Of a stretch of 64,000 nt of DNA, positions 9,519 to 18,374 are shown one piece after another (position 1 is the first letter of the stretch; the number at the start of each line of letters is the position of its first letter). The stretch spans positions 868,001 to 932,000 of the forward strand of contig NZ_CABFVU010000003.1 in assembly GCF_902150045.1 (NCBI RefSeq), in the 5' to 3' direction. The notes beneath the pieces were generated by a model that saw nothing but the letters and a program-made list of their open reading frames with translations, searched no databases and was not told where the DNA came from. Position numbers and translations under genes: made by a program. The DNA comes from Chitinophaga polysaccharea (lineage in GTDB: Bacteria > Bacteroidota > Bacteroidia > Chitinophagales > Chitinophagaceae).

Positions 9519-10226
9519 ATGAAATACTGCAGTAATTGTGGTGTAATACTGGAAGATGATATGCAAACCTGCCCGTTGTGCGGCGATACCGCCAATACAG
9601 GCAAGGTTGTACCGGATCCTGTTCCCCATAACGGGACTGTGCCGGCCACTGCTCCTGCGGCGCTAAACCGGCAACAAAAGAAGCTGGTATGGGAAATTGT
9701 ATTCCTCGTGTTGATCTCATCCATCATGGCAGCCCTGCTCATCAATTTTATTGTCAATAAAACAATTTCATGGTCAGAATACCCTGTAGCCGTATGCCTG
9801 GTTATTCTCTCCTATGCCCTGTTTTTTGCATTCCTGCCTGGTAATAATGTTGCAGGCATGCTGGGAGGATTTATCACATCGGGTGTGTTGCTTTTATTAC
9901 TGGATACGTTTACCGGCGGGCTGGACTGGTCATTTAAGATCGCCATTCCCGTTCTTTTGACGGCCAGTCTTATTGTGGCCGCTCTTCTTGCTGTTATCCG
10001 GCTCTCCCCTACCGGCGGCGTTAATCTCATTGCCTATGTATTTATTGGCAGTGCATTGCAATGCGTGGCCATAGAGGCGATACTTTCCTTTTACCATACA
10101 CAAAAGCTTCACCTGGAATGGAGTATTGTTGTTTGTTTATGCGTGTTGCTGATTGCTATTGCGCTGTTATTTCTCCATTTCCGGTTAAAGAAAGGCAGAA
10201 GCCTGGAAAAAACTTTCCACAGGTAA
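9519..10226 (+). CDS. Zinc-ribbon integral membrane protein (DUF6320-like)
   Basis: A 235-residue protein that begins with a zinc ribbon CxxC-x10-CxxC (Cys4, Cys7, Cys18, Cys21; CPLC being the second pair), then a Pro-rich linker and five to six predicted membrane helices from about residue 50 (VFLVLISSIMAALLINFIV onward). It ends with a basic cytoplasmic tail. The layout matches proteins I know as DUF6320, usually encoded directly after an acyltransferase like the one upstream. Translational coupling is likely, with 4 bp between stop and start. Biochemical role is unknown; a membrane platform for the acyltransferase is a guess. Confidence 0.7.
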   Translation: MKYCSNCGVILEDDMQTCPLCGDTANTGKVVPDPVPHNGTVPATAPAALNRQQKKLVWEIVFLVLISSIMAALLINFIVNKTISWSEYPVAVCLVILSYALFFAFLPGNNVAGMLGGFITSGVLLLLLDTFTGGLDWSFKIAIPVLLTASLIVAALLAVIRLSPTGGVNLIAYVFIGSALQCVAIEAILSFYHTQKLHLEWSIVVCLCVLLIAIALLFLHFRLKKGRSLEKTFHR

Positions 10227-10232
10227 CCACCT

Positions 10233-11345
10233 CTACAAGCGATATACTTCGCTGCCTGCCAGTAGGAAGCAGCCCAGGCCATAGTCCTCAAAATCGGGCA
10301 CTTTGTCAAACGTAACGGGTTGTCCGTCTTTAGGCTCTTTACCAGTGCCCTGCACGTAGCCTAAGCGTCCATCCGGAGCAATACAATTTTTCACCAGGGC
10401 ATTCCATGCTTTTATTACTACCGGCAGGTAGGTTTCCCGGCTGATCAGCTTGTGGTTGATTCCCCAGGCCATTCCGTAGACAAACAGCGAGGTGCCGGTA
10501 AGTTCCATACCGCCGTATTCGTTGGCATCATGTAAACTTACATTCCAGCAGCCATCCGGCCGTTGTAAGGGAAGCAGGGCCTTCAGCATATCGCGGTAAT
10601 CCTGCAGGTATTCATTGTAATGCGGATCGCTGGCCGGCAGCTGTTCCAGGGTGCGTACCAGTGCGGCCACTACCCATCCGTTCCCCCTGCTCCAGTAGCA
10701 GTCTTCCCCATTGGGTGAGGTATATGGCGGATCAAAATCCTTGTCTCTCCACCACAGATGATCAGCAGGGTTATACAGTCCATGATCCCCATGATTATAT
10801 TTCGTATAGGCATACATGGTATACATCCGGTTAAAATAGCTGGTATCCTTATAAATCACTCCCAGGCGGGCGTATACCGGCATCGCCATCTGCAGCGCAT
10901 CTATCCACCACCAGTCGTCCACTTTATCTGAGGCCTTCATATTATCAACAGCTGCTTTGATATCCCGTATGCGTTCTTCTTTTTTATCGATGAGGTACAG
11001 GTCGATGTATGTTTGTCCGCAGCATTGATTATCCGCGTTCCTCACCTGTGTGCCACCCCAAAGCCCCCACTGATGATTATCGCCCCAGGCGGTGGCGTAT
11101 TGGTAATAAGGCGCCTGTTTGTCGATGCCATACAGCGCCATCAGTCCTTCGTAATAAACGGCGCGTGTCCATAAATTGGAGGGGCGTTCTTTATTCGTAA
11201 AAGTTGGTTTACCCGGATCAGGCCATTTCTGCATAAAGTATTGATTGGTGAGGCGCATGGCCGCGAGCACGGTTTTCTTTGCAGGAACTTTCTGTGCCAG
11301 GGCGATCTGGCTGATAAAGCATAAAGTAAACAACAGGCTTTTCAT
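10233..11345 (-). CDS. Glycoside hydrolase family 105 (unsaturated glucuronyl/galacturonyl hydrolase type)
   Basis: A 370-residue exported protein: signal peptide (residues 1-18, ending IALAQ) followed by an (alpha/alpha)6-barrel domain of the YteR/YesR family. The expected catalytic aspartate sits in WWWIDALQMAMP (Asp149), and the substrate-site segments DNQCCGQTYID and YWSRGNGWVVAAL are well conserved. GH105 enzymes remove the 4,5-unsaturated uronic acid left by polysaccharide lyases, for example from rhamnogalacturonan. No lyase lies next to it in this window, so the polymer is unknown. The gene is convergent with the zinc-ribbon gene, with a gap of only 6 bp and no visible terminator. Confidence 0.88.
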   Translation of the reverse strand: MKSLLFTLCFISQIALAQKVPAKKTVLAAMRLTNQYFMQKWPDPGKPTFTNKERPSNLWTRAVYYEGLMALYGIDKQAPYYQYATAWGDNHQWGLWGGTQVRNADNQCCGQTYIDLYLIDKKEERIRDIKAAVDNMKASDKVDDWWWIDALQMAMPVYARLGVIYKDTSYFNRMYTMYAYTKYNHGDHGLYNPADHLWWRDKDFDPPYTSPNGEDCYWSRGNGWVVAALVRTLEQLPASDPHYNEYLQDYRDMLKALLPLQRPDGCWNVSLHDANEYGGMELTGTSLFVYGMAWGINHKLISRETYLPVVIKAWNALVKNCIAPDGRLGYVQGTGKEPKDGQPVTFDKVPDFEDYGLGCFLLAGSEVYRL

Positions 11346-11606
11346 ACGTGGTGATGTTTTTCAGTACTACAGAACGGGTTAATATAACTGTCAATTTAAC
11401 AATTAAATATAAAAGCGCATAGTAATTTTTTGGGAGATAGGAAACGGGGAGCTACCATTGGGTGGCGAACGGTGATCAGTTCCTGCGGGCGGTGTAGCTA
11501 CCGCGCGGGCCATCCATGCCACTTCTGTAGAACGGAAGATATAGCTTCCCGGGAATCTGTTTACACGCAGGTAAATAGTTGTAAGTTTGACAACGAATCA
11601 TTGCAT

Positions 11607-12068
11607 ATGAAACAAAGCGCCGGCATACTGCTTACCCGTTCCACAGGCAAAGGGTTGGAATTCTTCCTGGTACATCCCGGCGGGCCTTTCTTTGCCAGGA
11701 AAGAGGCTGGCTGGTGGACGGTACCCAAAGGAGAAACAGCGCCTGGCGAAGATCCGCTGGAAGCAGCCATCAGGGAGTTCGGGGAAGAAACTGGTTATAC
11801 ACCGTCGCCTCCTTTTACACGGCTTGCCTCCATCATCCAGAAGGGCGGTAAACAGGTGCATTGCTGGATGGCTTCCGGTAACCTGGAGCCGGGAAATATA
11901 GTAAGCAATACTTTTGAAATAGAATGGCCGCCTAAAAGCGGGAAGTTTAAAACCTACCCCGAAATTGATAAAGCCGGCTGGTTCACCATGCAGGAAGCGG
12001 TAAAACTGATCAATGAAAAACAGGCGCCGTTCCTGGAGGAAGCGCTGCGCCTGGCGGTGAAAAGATAG
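11607..12068 (+). CDS. Nudix hydrolase
   Basis: A 153-residue cytosolic protein. The full Nudix box G-x5-E-x7-REFGEETGY is present at residues 42-64, giving a Mg2+-dependent pyrophosphohydrolase. The N-terminal SAGILLTRS..EFFLVHPGGPFF and the later FKTYPEIDKAGWFTMQEA are typical of the NTP pyrophosphohydrolase / diadenosine polyphosphate group, but the substrate cannot be fixed from sequence. The frame is open upstream to 11430, but the upstream part has no family similarity; the ATG at 11607 starts exactly at the domain and is preferred. Confidence 0.88.
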   Translation: MKQSAGILLTRSTGKGLEFFLVHPGGPFFARKEAGWWTVPKGETAPGEDPLEAAIREFGEETGYTPSPPFTRLASIIQKGGKQVHCWMASGNLEPGNIVSNTFEIEWPPKSGKFKTYPEIDKAGWFTMQEAVKLINEKQAPFLEEALRLAVKR

Positions 12069-12119
12069 TTCTTACTCCTGTTTTGCATTGGTCAGTACAA
12101 TATACTTTGCCTTTAAGCA

Positions 12120-12977
12120 TTAATGCTTAAAGTAATTCCACAGGTAGGCAGAAATATTCCTGATCAGGGTTTGTGCCTCGTTATCATCTGTCCAGCGCTG
12201 GTCTTTATTATTTTTCGTACCTACGTAAAACACGTACTCACCGCGGGGTGCATTCACCAGGATCACTTCTGATCTTGAGGCATCCAGGGAACCGGTTTTA
12301 TGCGCAGCCTGTACATAAGGCGGAATGCGCGACAGCCCGGTTTCATCATAATAGCCGTGGGTCATCAGCCGGTACATCCGTTCTGAAGCGGCTTTACTGA
12401 CCACCTCTCCATTGCGGATCTTTACCAGCAATGTGGCCATTTCCCGGGGGGTAGTCATACCCCAGCCGTATACTTTCCAGATGCCTTCGCGGCCGGGAGT
12501 ACGGGAATTAACGCGGGTAACGGCAAGCCCGTATCGCTCCATCAGCTCATTGATACGCTGTCCTCCCCCGGCCAGTGCCTGGTTCCAGATAGATGCGGTG
12601 TTATCGCTGTACGACATCATCAGCGCCAGCAACACGCTTAGCTCTGTAGCGGTGCTGTCACGGAAGAACTGCATCAGGCCCGATCCGCCGTATTTAATGG
12701 AATCGCGGTATATCAGCGGCTGATGATATTTCAGCTCACCTTTTTCAATTTTATCGAAGATGCCCACCAGGATAGGAATTTTTACAATGCTGGCTGTAGG
12801 GAAAATGGTATCGGCATTGATGCCGGCGTAACGCCCGGTTCTAAGGTTCTTCACATAAATGCCCACCTCCCCGTTAAACCCGGCAACAATCTTCCTTAAT
12901 CCTTTTTCAAGCTTCCGGTCTTCCTGTGAAAAAGCCAATACAGGTACAAACAGTAGTAACAGCAGCAGTCTGCGCAT
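12120..12977 (-). CDS. Exported class A beta-lactamase-like serine hydrolase
   Basis: A 285-residue protein with a signal peptide (ending LAFSQ), the serine motif S63-I-V-K66, the SDN loop (Ser124-Asp125-Asn126) and KTG (227-229), in the right order and spacing for the class A fold. The omega-loop motif E-x-x-L-N that activates water in true class A enzymes is not evident: the region reads SRTPGREGIWKVYGWGMTTP, with a lone Glu164 as the only candidate. It may therefore be a slow or atypical beta-lactamase, or a peptidoglycan-related hydrolase. I would not call resistance from this sequence. The gene stands alone. Confidence 0.75.
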   Translation of the reverse strand: MRRLLLLLLFVPVLAFSQEDRKLEKGLRKIVAGFNGEVGIYVKNLRTGRYAGINADTIFPTASIVKIPILVGIFDKIEKGELKYHQPLIYRDSIKYGGSGLMQFFRDSTATELSVLLALMMSYSDNTASIWNQALAGGGQRINELMERYGLAVTRVNSRTPGREGIWKVYGWGMTTPREMATLLVKIRNGEVVSKAASERMYRLMTHGYYDETGLSRIPPYVQAAHKTGSLDASRSEVILVNAPRGEYVFYVGTKNNKDQRWTDDNEAQTLIRNISAYLWNYFKH

Positions 12978-13211
12978 ATTTAAAGTGTGTTTTGCTTTAA
13001 GTTATAAAACAACCCGCAATATTCATAGGGGATTATGGCGTTGAAACAGGAAGCATATTAAGACGCGGGTATCTTCATAATTTTCCCTCCATGATCATCC
13101 CCGCTTTTTTTGTACTTTCTGACGGAAAGAAACAAAACCCGAAGGATTCCTGATATCCCTTCACCCGTTTTAAATAAAATCAGGTCTCTAATAAATATCA
13201 AATGCTACGTT

Positions 13212-16200
13212 ATGAAGCTAATTCCACCCAAATGGAGTCCTTTGCTGCAAGGACTGTTGCTCTTGCTTTGGCTTAACCCGCCAGCTGTTTCTGCGCAGGG
13301 GCAGAAACAGGTAACCCTTAAAAGCGGGAACACCGCCATCAGCCTGGCAGACATCTTCAAGGCCATACAGCGGCAAACCGGCTACACCGTCTTTTATAAT
13401 AACCTTGTTTTGAACGATAAGGAAAAAATGAAAGTCGACTTTAACGGAAGCGATCTACCGGTAGTACTAAGTACTGTGTTTAAAGATAGAAATATCGAAT
13501 GGACCTTCAATGATACCTACATCATCCTGAAGAAAAAAGATAATGCCACTTCTCCTTCCCCTAAACAGGAAAAGCTCCAGGGCAGGGTAACGGACGATAC
13601 CGGGCAACCGTTGGTCAGGGCATCTGTACGGATCAAAAATACCACGGCGGCAGCGCTTACGGATGCCGGTGGCAATTTCTCCATCGCCCTGCCGGAAAAC
13701 GGGGGCACGTTGCAGATCGGTTTTGTTGGTTATGAACCATTGGAGATACCGGTGAAAGACATGCGCTTCCAGGATATAAAACTAAAGCCCGCCAACAGCG
13801 GGCTCAATGAAGTAATTGTGATCGGATACGGTACCACCACCCGCAAAGATCTCACCGGTTCTGTAGGCAAAGCCAATGTGGAAGACATGCAGAAAGCCCC
13901 CGTAGCCTCTTTCGACCAGGCGCTGGCAGGTCGCATTGCCGGTGTGGAAGTAACCTCCAACGACGGACAGCCAGGCGCCGCCTCCAGGATAGTAGTAAGG
14001 GGCAGCTCCGTAAGCCAGGATGGTTCTCCCCTGTTTGTTATAGACGGCTTCCCCATCGAGAACATGGATATCAATTCCATCAACCCGAATGATATCGCCT
14101 CACTGGAAGTATTGAAAGACGCATCTTCCATCGCTATTTACGGCGCCAGAGGCGCCAACGGCGTTATCATCATCAATACAAAAAGAGGGAAACCTGGTCC
14201 GCCAAGAGTTACCTACAACTATGCGCTGGGCATGCAGCAAATCACAAAGAAAATGGAAATGCTCAGTCCTTATGAATTTGTAAAACTGCAACTCGAACTG
14301 GACAGCATCAGGAGCAGCCCCTCCAACCCTGTCAATACCAATGCGCTTATTTACCTTGATCCTGCGCATGGCATTACACTGGATTCCTATAAAAATAATC
14401 CGGGGTACAACTGGCAGGACCTGCTCATACAAACCGGTCTTACGCAAAACCATTCCCTTAATATCAGCGCAGGCACCGCAGATACCCGGTACTCCATCAG
14501 CGGCTCCTATTACGACCAGAAAGGCATTATTATCAATACCGGCTTAAAAAGATATGACGGCAAATTCACACTGGATCAAAGGCTGAATAAAAACCTGCGG
14601 ATGGGCGTCACCGCCGGGTATTCCAATTCCACCTCTTACGGCACCATACCTGCCGCAGCAGCCAGCGGCGGCGTAGTACAAGGCATGTGGCAGTACCGGC
14701 CCGTTTCCGGCGTGGGCAACCAGGACCTGCTGACAGAAGTGATCGACAGCCTTGCACTGGAAGAGTTCAACAATGGCTCTTCCAATGCCACACTGGGAAA
14801 CAACCTGGTAAACCCGCTGCTGCAGGCGCAGAACGAGTACCGGAAAAACATCAACAACACCGGTACTATTAACGCTTTCCTCGAATATACCTTTCTGAAA
14901 AAATTCCGGCTGAAAATTTCGGGCGGTTATAATGCTACCAATCTCAAGTCTGAAACTTTTTATAATTCGCAAACACAACAGGGAAATTTATTCAAAAACC
15001 AGGCAGGCGCAGTGCCTAACACAAATGGTATTAACGGTACTATCAATAATCAGCTGAACAGTAATTATCTCAGTGAAAATATCCTGAACTACAAAACTGC
15101 TATCGGGAAAAAACATATGATCGATGCACTGGCAGGGTTCACCTATCAGTACGCCACTAACAACTATACCGGCTTCAAGTCCATCAACATACCACAGTCG
15201 ACCGAATACCTGGGCATTAAAAGCATCAGCGGCGGTACCGCTACGCTTCCCAATTCAGGCGGCTCCCGTTGGCAGCTGTTCTCTTTCCTGGGCCGGTTGA
15301 ATTATGCTTTTGAAGATAAATACCTGCTCACCGCTACCGCAAGATCTGACGGTTCTTCAAAATTCGCGGCAGGCAAGCAATGGGGATTCTTTCCCTCCGG
15401 CGCTTTTGCCTGGCGGTTTACGGAGGAATCTTTTGCAGCAGGCATAAAACCGGTATTGAATGATGGTAAGTTCCGCGTTAGCTACGGCAGCGTGGGCAAC
15501 AACAAGGTGGGCGATTTCAGCTACCTGGCCACACTGGCCGGGGGTACGCAATTTGCCTATCCCTTCAACAATTCCTACACAAGAGGAACTGTGCCTTTCG
15601 GAAACGGAAATCCCGACCTTACCTGGGAAACCACAACAGAACTGGATCTTGGGCTTAATCTCAGCTTCCTCAACGACAGGATCTCTATAGATGCAGATTA
15701 TTATCACCGGAAAACCAAAAACTTCCTGCTGCTGGTACAAATCCCATATCTGGGAGGATATAGTATCACTTCTTTCAATACCCAATACCAGAACACCGGG
15801 GAGATCAGCAACAGAGGATTTGAGCTTACCATCAACACGGTTAATATCAAAGGAAAAAACTTCAACTGGAGCAGTAGCTTTAACATCAGCTTTAACAAAG
15901 GAAGGATCGATAAATTTTATGATGGCTTTGAAGTCATGCAAATACGTTACGACCTGCCCGGCGGAAACAACACCACCGGCTGGATTGCAAAGGTAGGTGC
16001 GCCCATCTCCCAGTTCTACGGTTATAAATGGGCTGGTGTGTACCAGTACGATGATTTTGTGAAACAAGGCAATGGTACCTATATCCTGAAAAACGGCGTA
16101 CCTGGCTATTCCCCAAACATTCAGCCCGGCGATCCAAAGTACCGGGACATTAACGGCGATGGCGTAGTGGATGCAAACGATCAAACTACACTGGGCAGTC

Positions 16201-16817
16201 CGCTCCCCATCCATACCGGCGGATTCTCCAATAATTTTAACTATAAAAATTTCTACCTGAATATTTTCCTGCAATGGAGCTATGGCAATGAAATACTGAA
16301 TGCCAACAGGATGGCCTTTGCTTCCACCGGCGGGTATTTCCCCAATGGCAACCAGTTTGCGGAATACGCCAACCGCTGGACACCGGATAATCCAACCAAC
16401 GATGTACCCAGGGCATTGTATAACAACAGGGGCGATGCCGGCAGCACTGCGCCAAAAGTAACCTCCCGCTATATAGAGGACGGCTCCTTTCTGCGGCTTA
16501 AAACCATTTCGCTGGGATACGACCTGCCGCAGGAAATTATCCGCCGCGCAGGATTCAAAGGGCTCAGGGCATATGTGGCTGCGCAGAATATTTTTACCAT
16601 CACAAAATACTCTGGCATCGATCCGGAAGTGTCTTCCTTCAGGGTACAAAATCCCGCCAATGCGCCGGGAAACACACCCGGCGTTACCGCCACCAGCGGT
16701 ACGGGTTACACCTTCCTGCAACCAAGCAGCAGTTATTCCGCCTTATCCGGCGGTCTTGATTATACCGCTTATCCACGCGCCTTTACACTCAGTTTCGGTA
16801 TTACAGCTACTTTCTGA
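13212..16817 (+). CDS. SusC/RagA-type TonB-dependent outer-membrane receptor with STN domain
   Basis: About 1201 residues from the chosen ATG, which begins a good signal peptide (ending PAVSAQG). Order of domains: STN (about 30-110, TAISLADIFKAIQRQTGY), CarboxypepD_reg-like (LQGRVTDDTGQPLV to FVGYEPLEIPV), TonB plug (GLNEVIVIGYG to GANGVIIINTKRG) and a 22-strand barrel ending in an aromatic residue (FTLSFGITATF). The frame is open back to 13110 but the extra residues would precede the signal peptide. STN domains normally talk to a FecR-type anti-sigma factor, yet none is adjacent. The downstream gene, 21 bp away, is a lipoprotein that does not look like SusD. The imported ligand is unknown. 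Confidence 0.9.
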   Translation: MKLIPPKWSPLLQGLLLLLWLNPPAVSAQGQKQVTLKSGNTAISLADIFKAIQRQTGYTVFYNNLVLNDKEKMKVDFNGSDLPVVLSTVFKDRNIEWTFNDTYIILKKKDNATSPSPKQEKLQGRVTDDTGQPLVRASVRIKNTTAAALTDAGGNFSIALPENGGTLQIGFVGYEPLEIPVKDMRFQDIKLKPANSGLNEVIVIGYGTTTRKDLTGSVGKANVEDMQKAPVASFDQALAGRIAGVEVTSNDGQPGAASRIVVRGSSVSQDGSPLFVIDGFPIENMDINSINPNDIASLEVLKDASSIAIYGARGANGVIIINTKRGKPGPPRVTYNYALGMQQITKKMEMLSPYEFVKLQLELDSIRSSPSNPVNTNALIYLDPAHGITLDSYKNNPGYNWQDLLIQTGLTQNHSLNISAGTADTRYSISGSYYDQKGIIINTGLKRYDGKFTLDQRLNKNLRMGVTAGYSNSTSYGTIPAAAASGGVVQGMWQYRPVSGVGNQDLLTEVIDSLALEEFNNGSSNATLGNNLVNPLLQAQNEYRKNINNTGTINAFLEYTFLKKFRLKISGGYNATNLKSETFYNSQTQQGNLFKNQAGAVPNTNGINGTINNQLNSNYLSENILNYKTAIGKKHMIDALAGFTYQYATNNYTGFKSINIPQSTEYLGIKSISGGTATLPNSGGSRWQLFSFLGRLNYAFEDKYLLTATARSDGSSKFAAGKQWGFFPSGAFAWRFTEESFAAGIKPVLNDGKFRVSYGSVGNNKVGDFSYLATLAGGTQFAYPFNNSYTRGTVPFGNGNPDLTWETTTELDLGLNLSFLNDRISIDADYYHRKTKNFLLLVQIPYLGGYSITSFNTQYQNTGEISNRGFELTINTVNIKGKNFNWSSSFNISFNKGRIDKFYDGFEVMQIRYDLPGGNNTTGWIAKVGAPISQFYGYKWAGVYQYDDFVKQGNGTYILKNGVPGYSPNIQPGDPKYRDINGDGVVDANDQTTLGSPLPIHTGGFSNNFNYKNFYLNIFLQWSYGNEILNANRMAFASTGGYFPNGNQFAEYANRWTPDNPTNDVPRALYNNRGDAGSTAPKVTSRYIEDGSFLRLKTISLGYDLPQEIIRRAGFKGLRAYVAAQNIFTITKYSGIDPEVSSFRVQNPANAPGNTPGVTATSGTGYTFLQPSSSYSALSGGLDYTAYPRAFTLSFGITATF

Positions 16818-16838
16818 TTCCATGTTTAAAAAGATGTT

Positions 16839-17832
16839 ATGAAAACTTTTCAGCGTTTACTTCTTTCACTTATCTGTATACTGGCGGCCTCCTGCAAAAT
16901 GGATGTAACCCTTGATCCTACTACCTTCCGGCCTATCACGTTTGCCACCGAAGCGCAGCTGGATGAACAGGTGGCGGGATACATTACAGGTTACCGCATT
17001 TACTTCTTCAACAATATGCGATGGGCTTCTTTCAGTAAAAAACACCGGGAAAGGTAAAAGCATCTACCTGCAACTCGCCCCGGATCAACTGGCCCTGCGT
17101 TATGCAGACGCCCCTGAAAAGCAGGAAGCCATCCAGTTAAGTGTGATCCGCATGCACCAGCTGATCGCGCAACTGCTTACCAACCTTGGCGCCGCTCCTT
17201 CCGTTGCTACTGCATTCAAACTTGGCAGGGTTAACCGCCCGGTTTCGTTCCATACACTCAGTTCCTGGAAAGTGCTGGGCCCTTTTACAGTAAATACATC
17301 CGGGGGAACAAAAGCGCTGGCTACTACTTTTCCCGGTGAGCAGGATGCCATTGCCGGCGCTGAAAATCCCAATCTCACCTATAAAACGGAAGAGGATAAA
17401 GTATTGGACTGGCGGCAAACAGTGGATGCCGGTAACAACGGCTTTGTGGACCTTGCCAAAGCCTTCGGTGGTATAGATGATAATGCAGTTGCGTATGTAA
17501 CCAAAAGTGTGAGCAGCCCGCTGGCGCAGAAAGCCATTCTTCGTATAGGCGTTGACTATTGGATGGAAGTATGGCTGAACGGGAGATCTATCCTGCGTGT
17601 AGATGCCAACCATCAGAAAAGGGAAAACGAATTTATACTGCCCGTTTCTCTTTCTGCAGGTGAAAATATCCTCACCCTCAAAGTGGCCTCCGGCAAAGGT
17701 GGGTTTGGTTTCTGGGCCAATATAGCATATCCGGGAGCAGGCGAAGCGCCAACCGGTACAACGGATCAGGGAAGCTTCTACCCGGTGGTGGCCTATAAAT
17801 TTTTTGATCCTTATCAATTTACATACTGGTAG
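16839..17832 (+). pseudogene. SusC-partner lipoprotein, not SusD-like, interrupted by a frameshift at an A6 run
   Basis: Translation from the ATG at 16839 gives a lipoprotein signal (LICILAASC, lipobox Cys) and about 66 residues, then stops at 17055. The next frame continues to 17832 with a coherent product: a helical part, then a beta-sandwich that looks galactose-binding-like (SSWKVLGPFTVNT, LRIGVDYWMEVWLNGRSIL, GENILTLKVASGKGGFGFW). Removing one A from the run of six at 17037-17042 joins both into one 330-residue protein (SFSKNTGKGKSIYL). The position right after SusC is where SusD is expected, but the length (330 against about 500) and lack of TPR-like SusD features argue against SusD. 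Probably a surface glycan- or ligand-binding lipoprotein. Real lesion, slippage or base-calling error cannot be told apart here. Confidence 0.65.
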
Positions 17833-17867
17833 GAAACACCATTGCAGGCCATACAGATGCCCTTAAC

Positions 17868-17900
17868 AAAAAGCCTTCAGACTGAATCTGAAGGCTTTTT
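17868..17900. terminator. Bidirectional terminator between the SusC operon and doxX-like gene
   Basis: Perfect 14-bp arms AAAAAGCCTTCAGA (17868-17881) and TCTGAAGGCTTTTT (17887-17900) with a 5-nt loop. The A and T runs let it work on both strands between convergent genes. Confidence 0.9.
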
Positions 17901-17924
17901 CATTTATCAGGTGAACCTGTCGGT

Positions 17925-18302
17925 TTAACTTACCATCGGAAGATACTTTTTCCGGTTTTCAATGATCACCCAGATATTAATTGCCAGCAATACCAACGCT
18001 ATAGGCAACCCGGACGGTGAATAAATAAGGTTGGTTAAAACTATTCCCACCATTACCGGGAGAATAACGATAGCGCCAAGCGCCCTGAACTTATTAGTGA
18101 TGAAAAGTACGCCGCCTATTATTTCAATAGCTCCTACGAGCGGCATCAGCCAGCTTATCTGCATAAAGGCCGTCATTAACTTTACCAAACTTTCAGGCAT
18201 ATCCTTTGGTACCGGCATGTAATTGAAAAATTTATTCAACCCGGCGTTGATGAACATAAGTCCGAACAGAAGACTGACTACAAATAGAATTTTGTTTTTC
18301 AT
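17925..18302 (-). CDS. DoxX-like small membrane protein
   Basis: A 125-residue protein with four membrane helices. The motif GLMFINAGLNKFFNY near the N-terminus and MPLVGAIEIIGGVLFIT in the middle fit the DoxX/DoxD-like family. Some members interact with superoxide dismutase or sulfur oxidation partners; most are uncharacterised. It is followed on the other strand by a shared terminator. Upstream, on the same strand, lies the ArsR/SRPBCC module, 72 bp away. Confidence 0.8.
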   Translation of the reverse strand: MKNKILFVVSLLFGLMFINAGLNKFFNYMPVPKDMPESLVKLMTAFMQISWLMPLVGAIEIIGGVLFITNKFRALGAIVILPVMVGIVLTNLIYSPSGLPIALVLLAINIWVIIENRKKYLPMVS

Positions 18303-18317
18303 AGTGTTGATTTACCG

Positions 18318-18325
18318 TAAATATA
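18318..18325 (-). promoter_or_regulatory. Candidate -7 element for the doxX-like gene
   Basis: On the minus strand TATATTTA, one base off the Bacteroidota consensus TAnnTTTG, lies 15 bp before the start codon. No clear -33 TTTG is seen. Confidence 0.3.
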
Positions 18326-18374
18326 CATTTCATTTTTATTTGTTGTATAACAATAAAAGGTAAAGACGGTTGTC

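Noticed and set aside
11430..11606. Upstream extension of the Nudix reading frame
   Set aside because: The 59 extra residues have no family similarity and the ATG at 11607 fits the domain start.
12114..12127. Palindrome AAGCATTAATGCTT as a regulator site
   Set aside because: It covers the stop codon of the beta-lactamase-like gene and is probably chance; no promoter near it.
14544..16721. Long minus-strand ORFs opposite the SusC gene (for example 15357-16721)
   Set aside because: They mirror a well-supported receptor gene and show no domain; codon-pattern shadows.
10233..17832. Polysaccharide utilisation locus made of GH105 and the first SusC
   Set aside because: The genes lie on different strands with unrelated genes between, there is no SusD or lyase, and no shared regulator.
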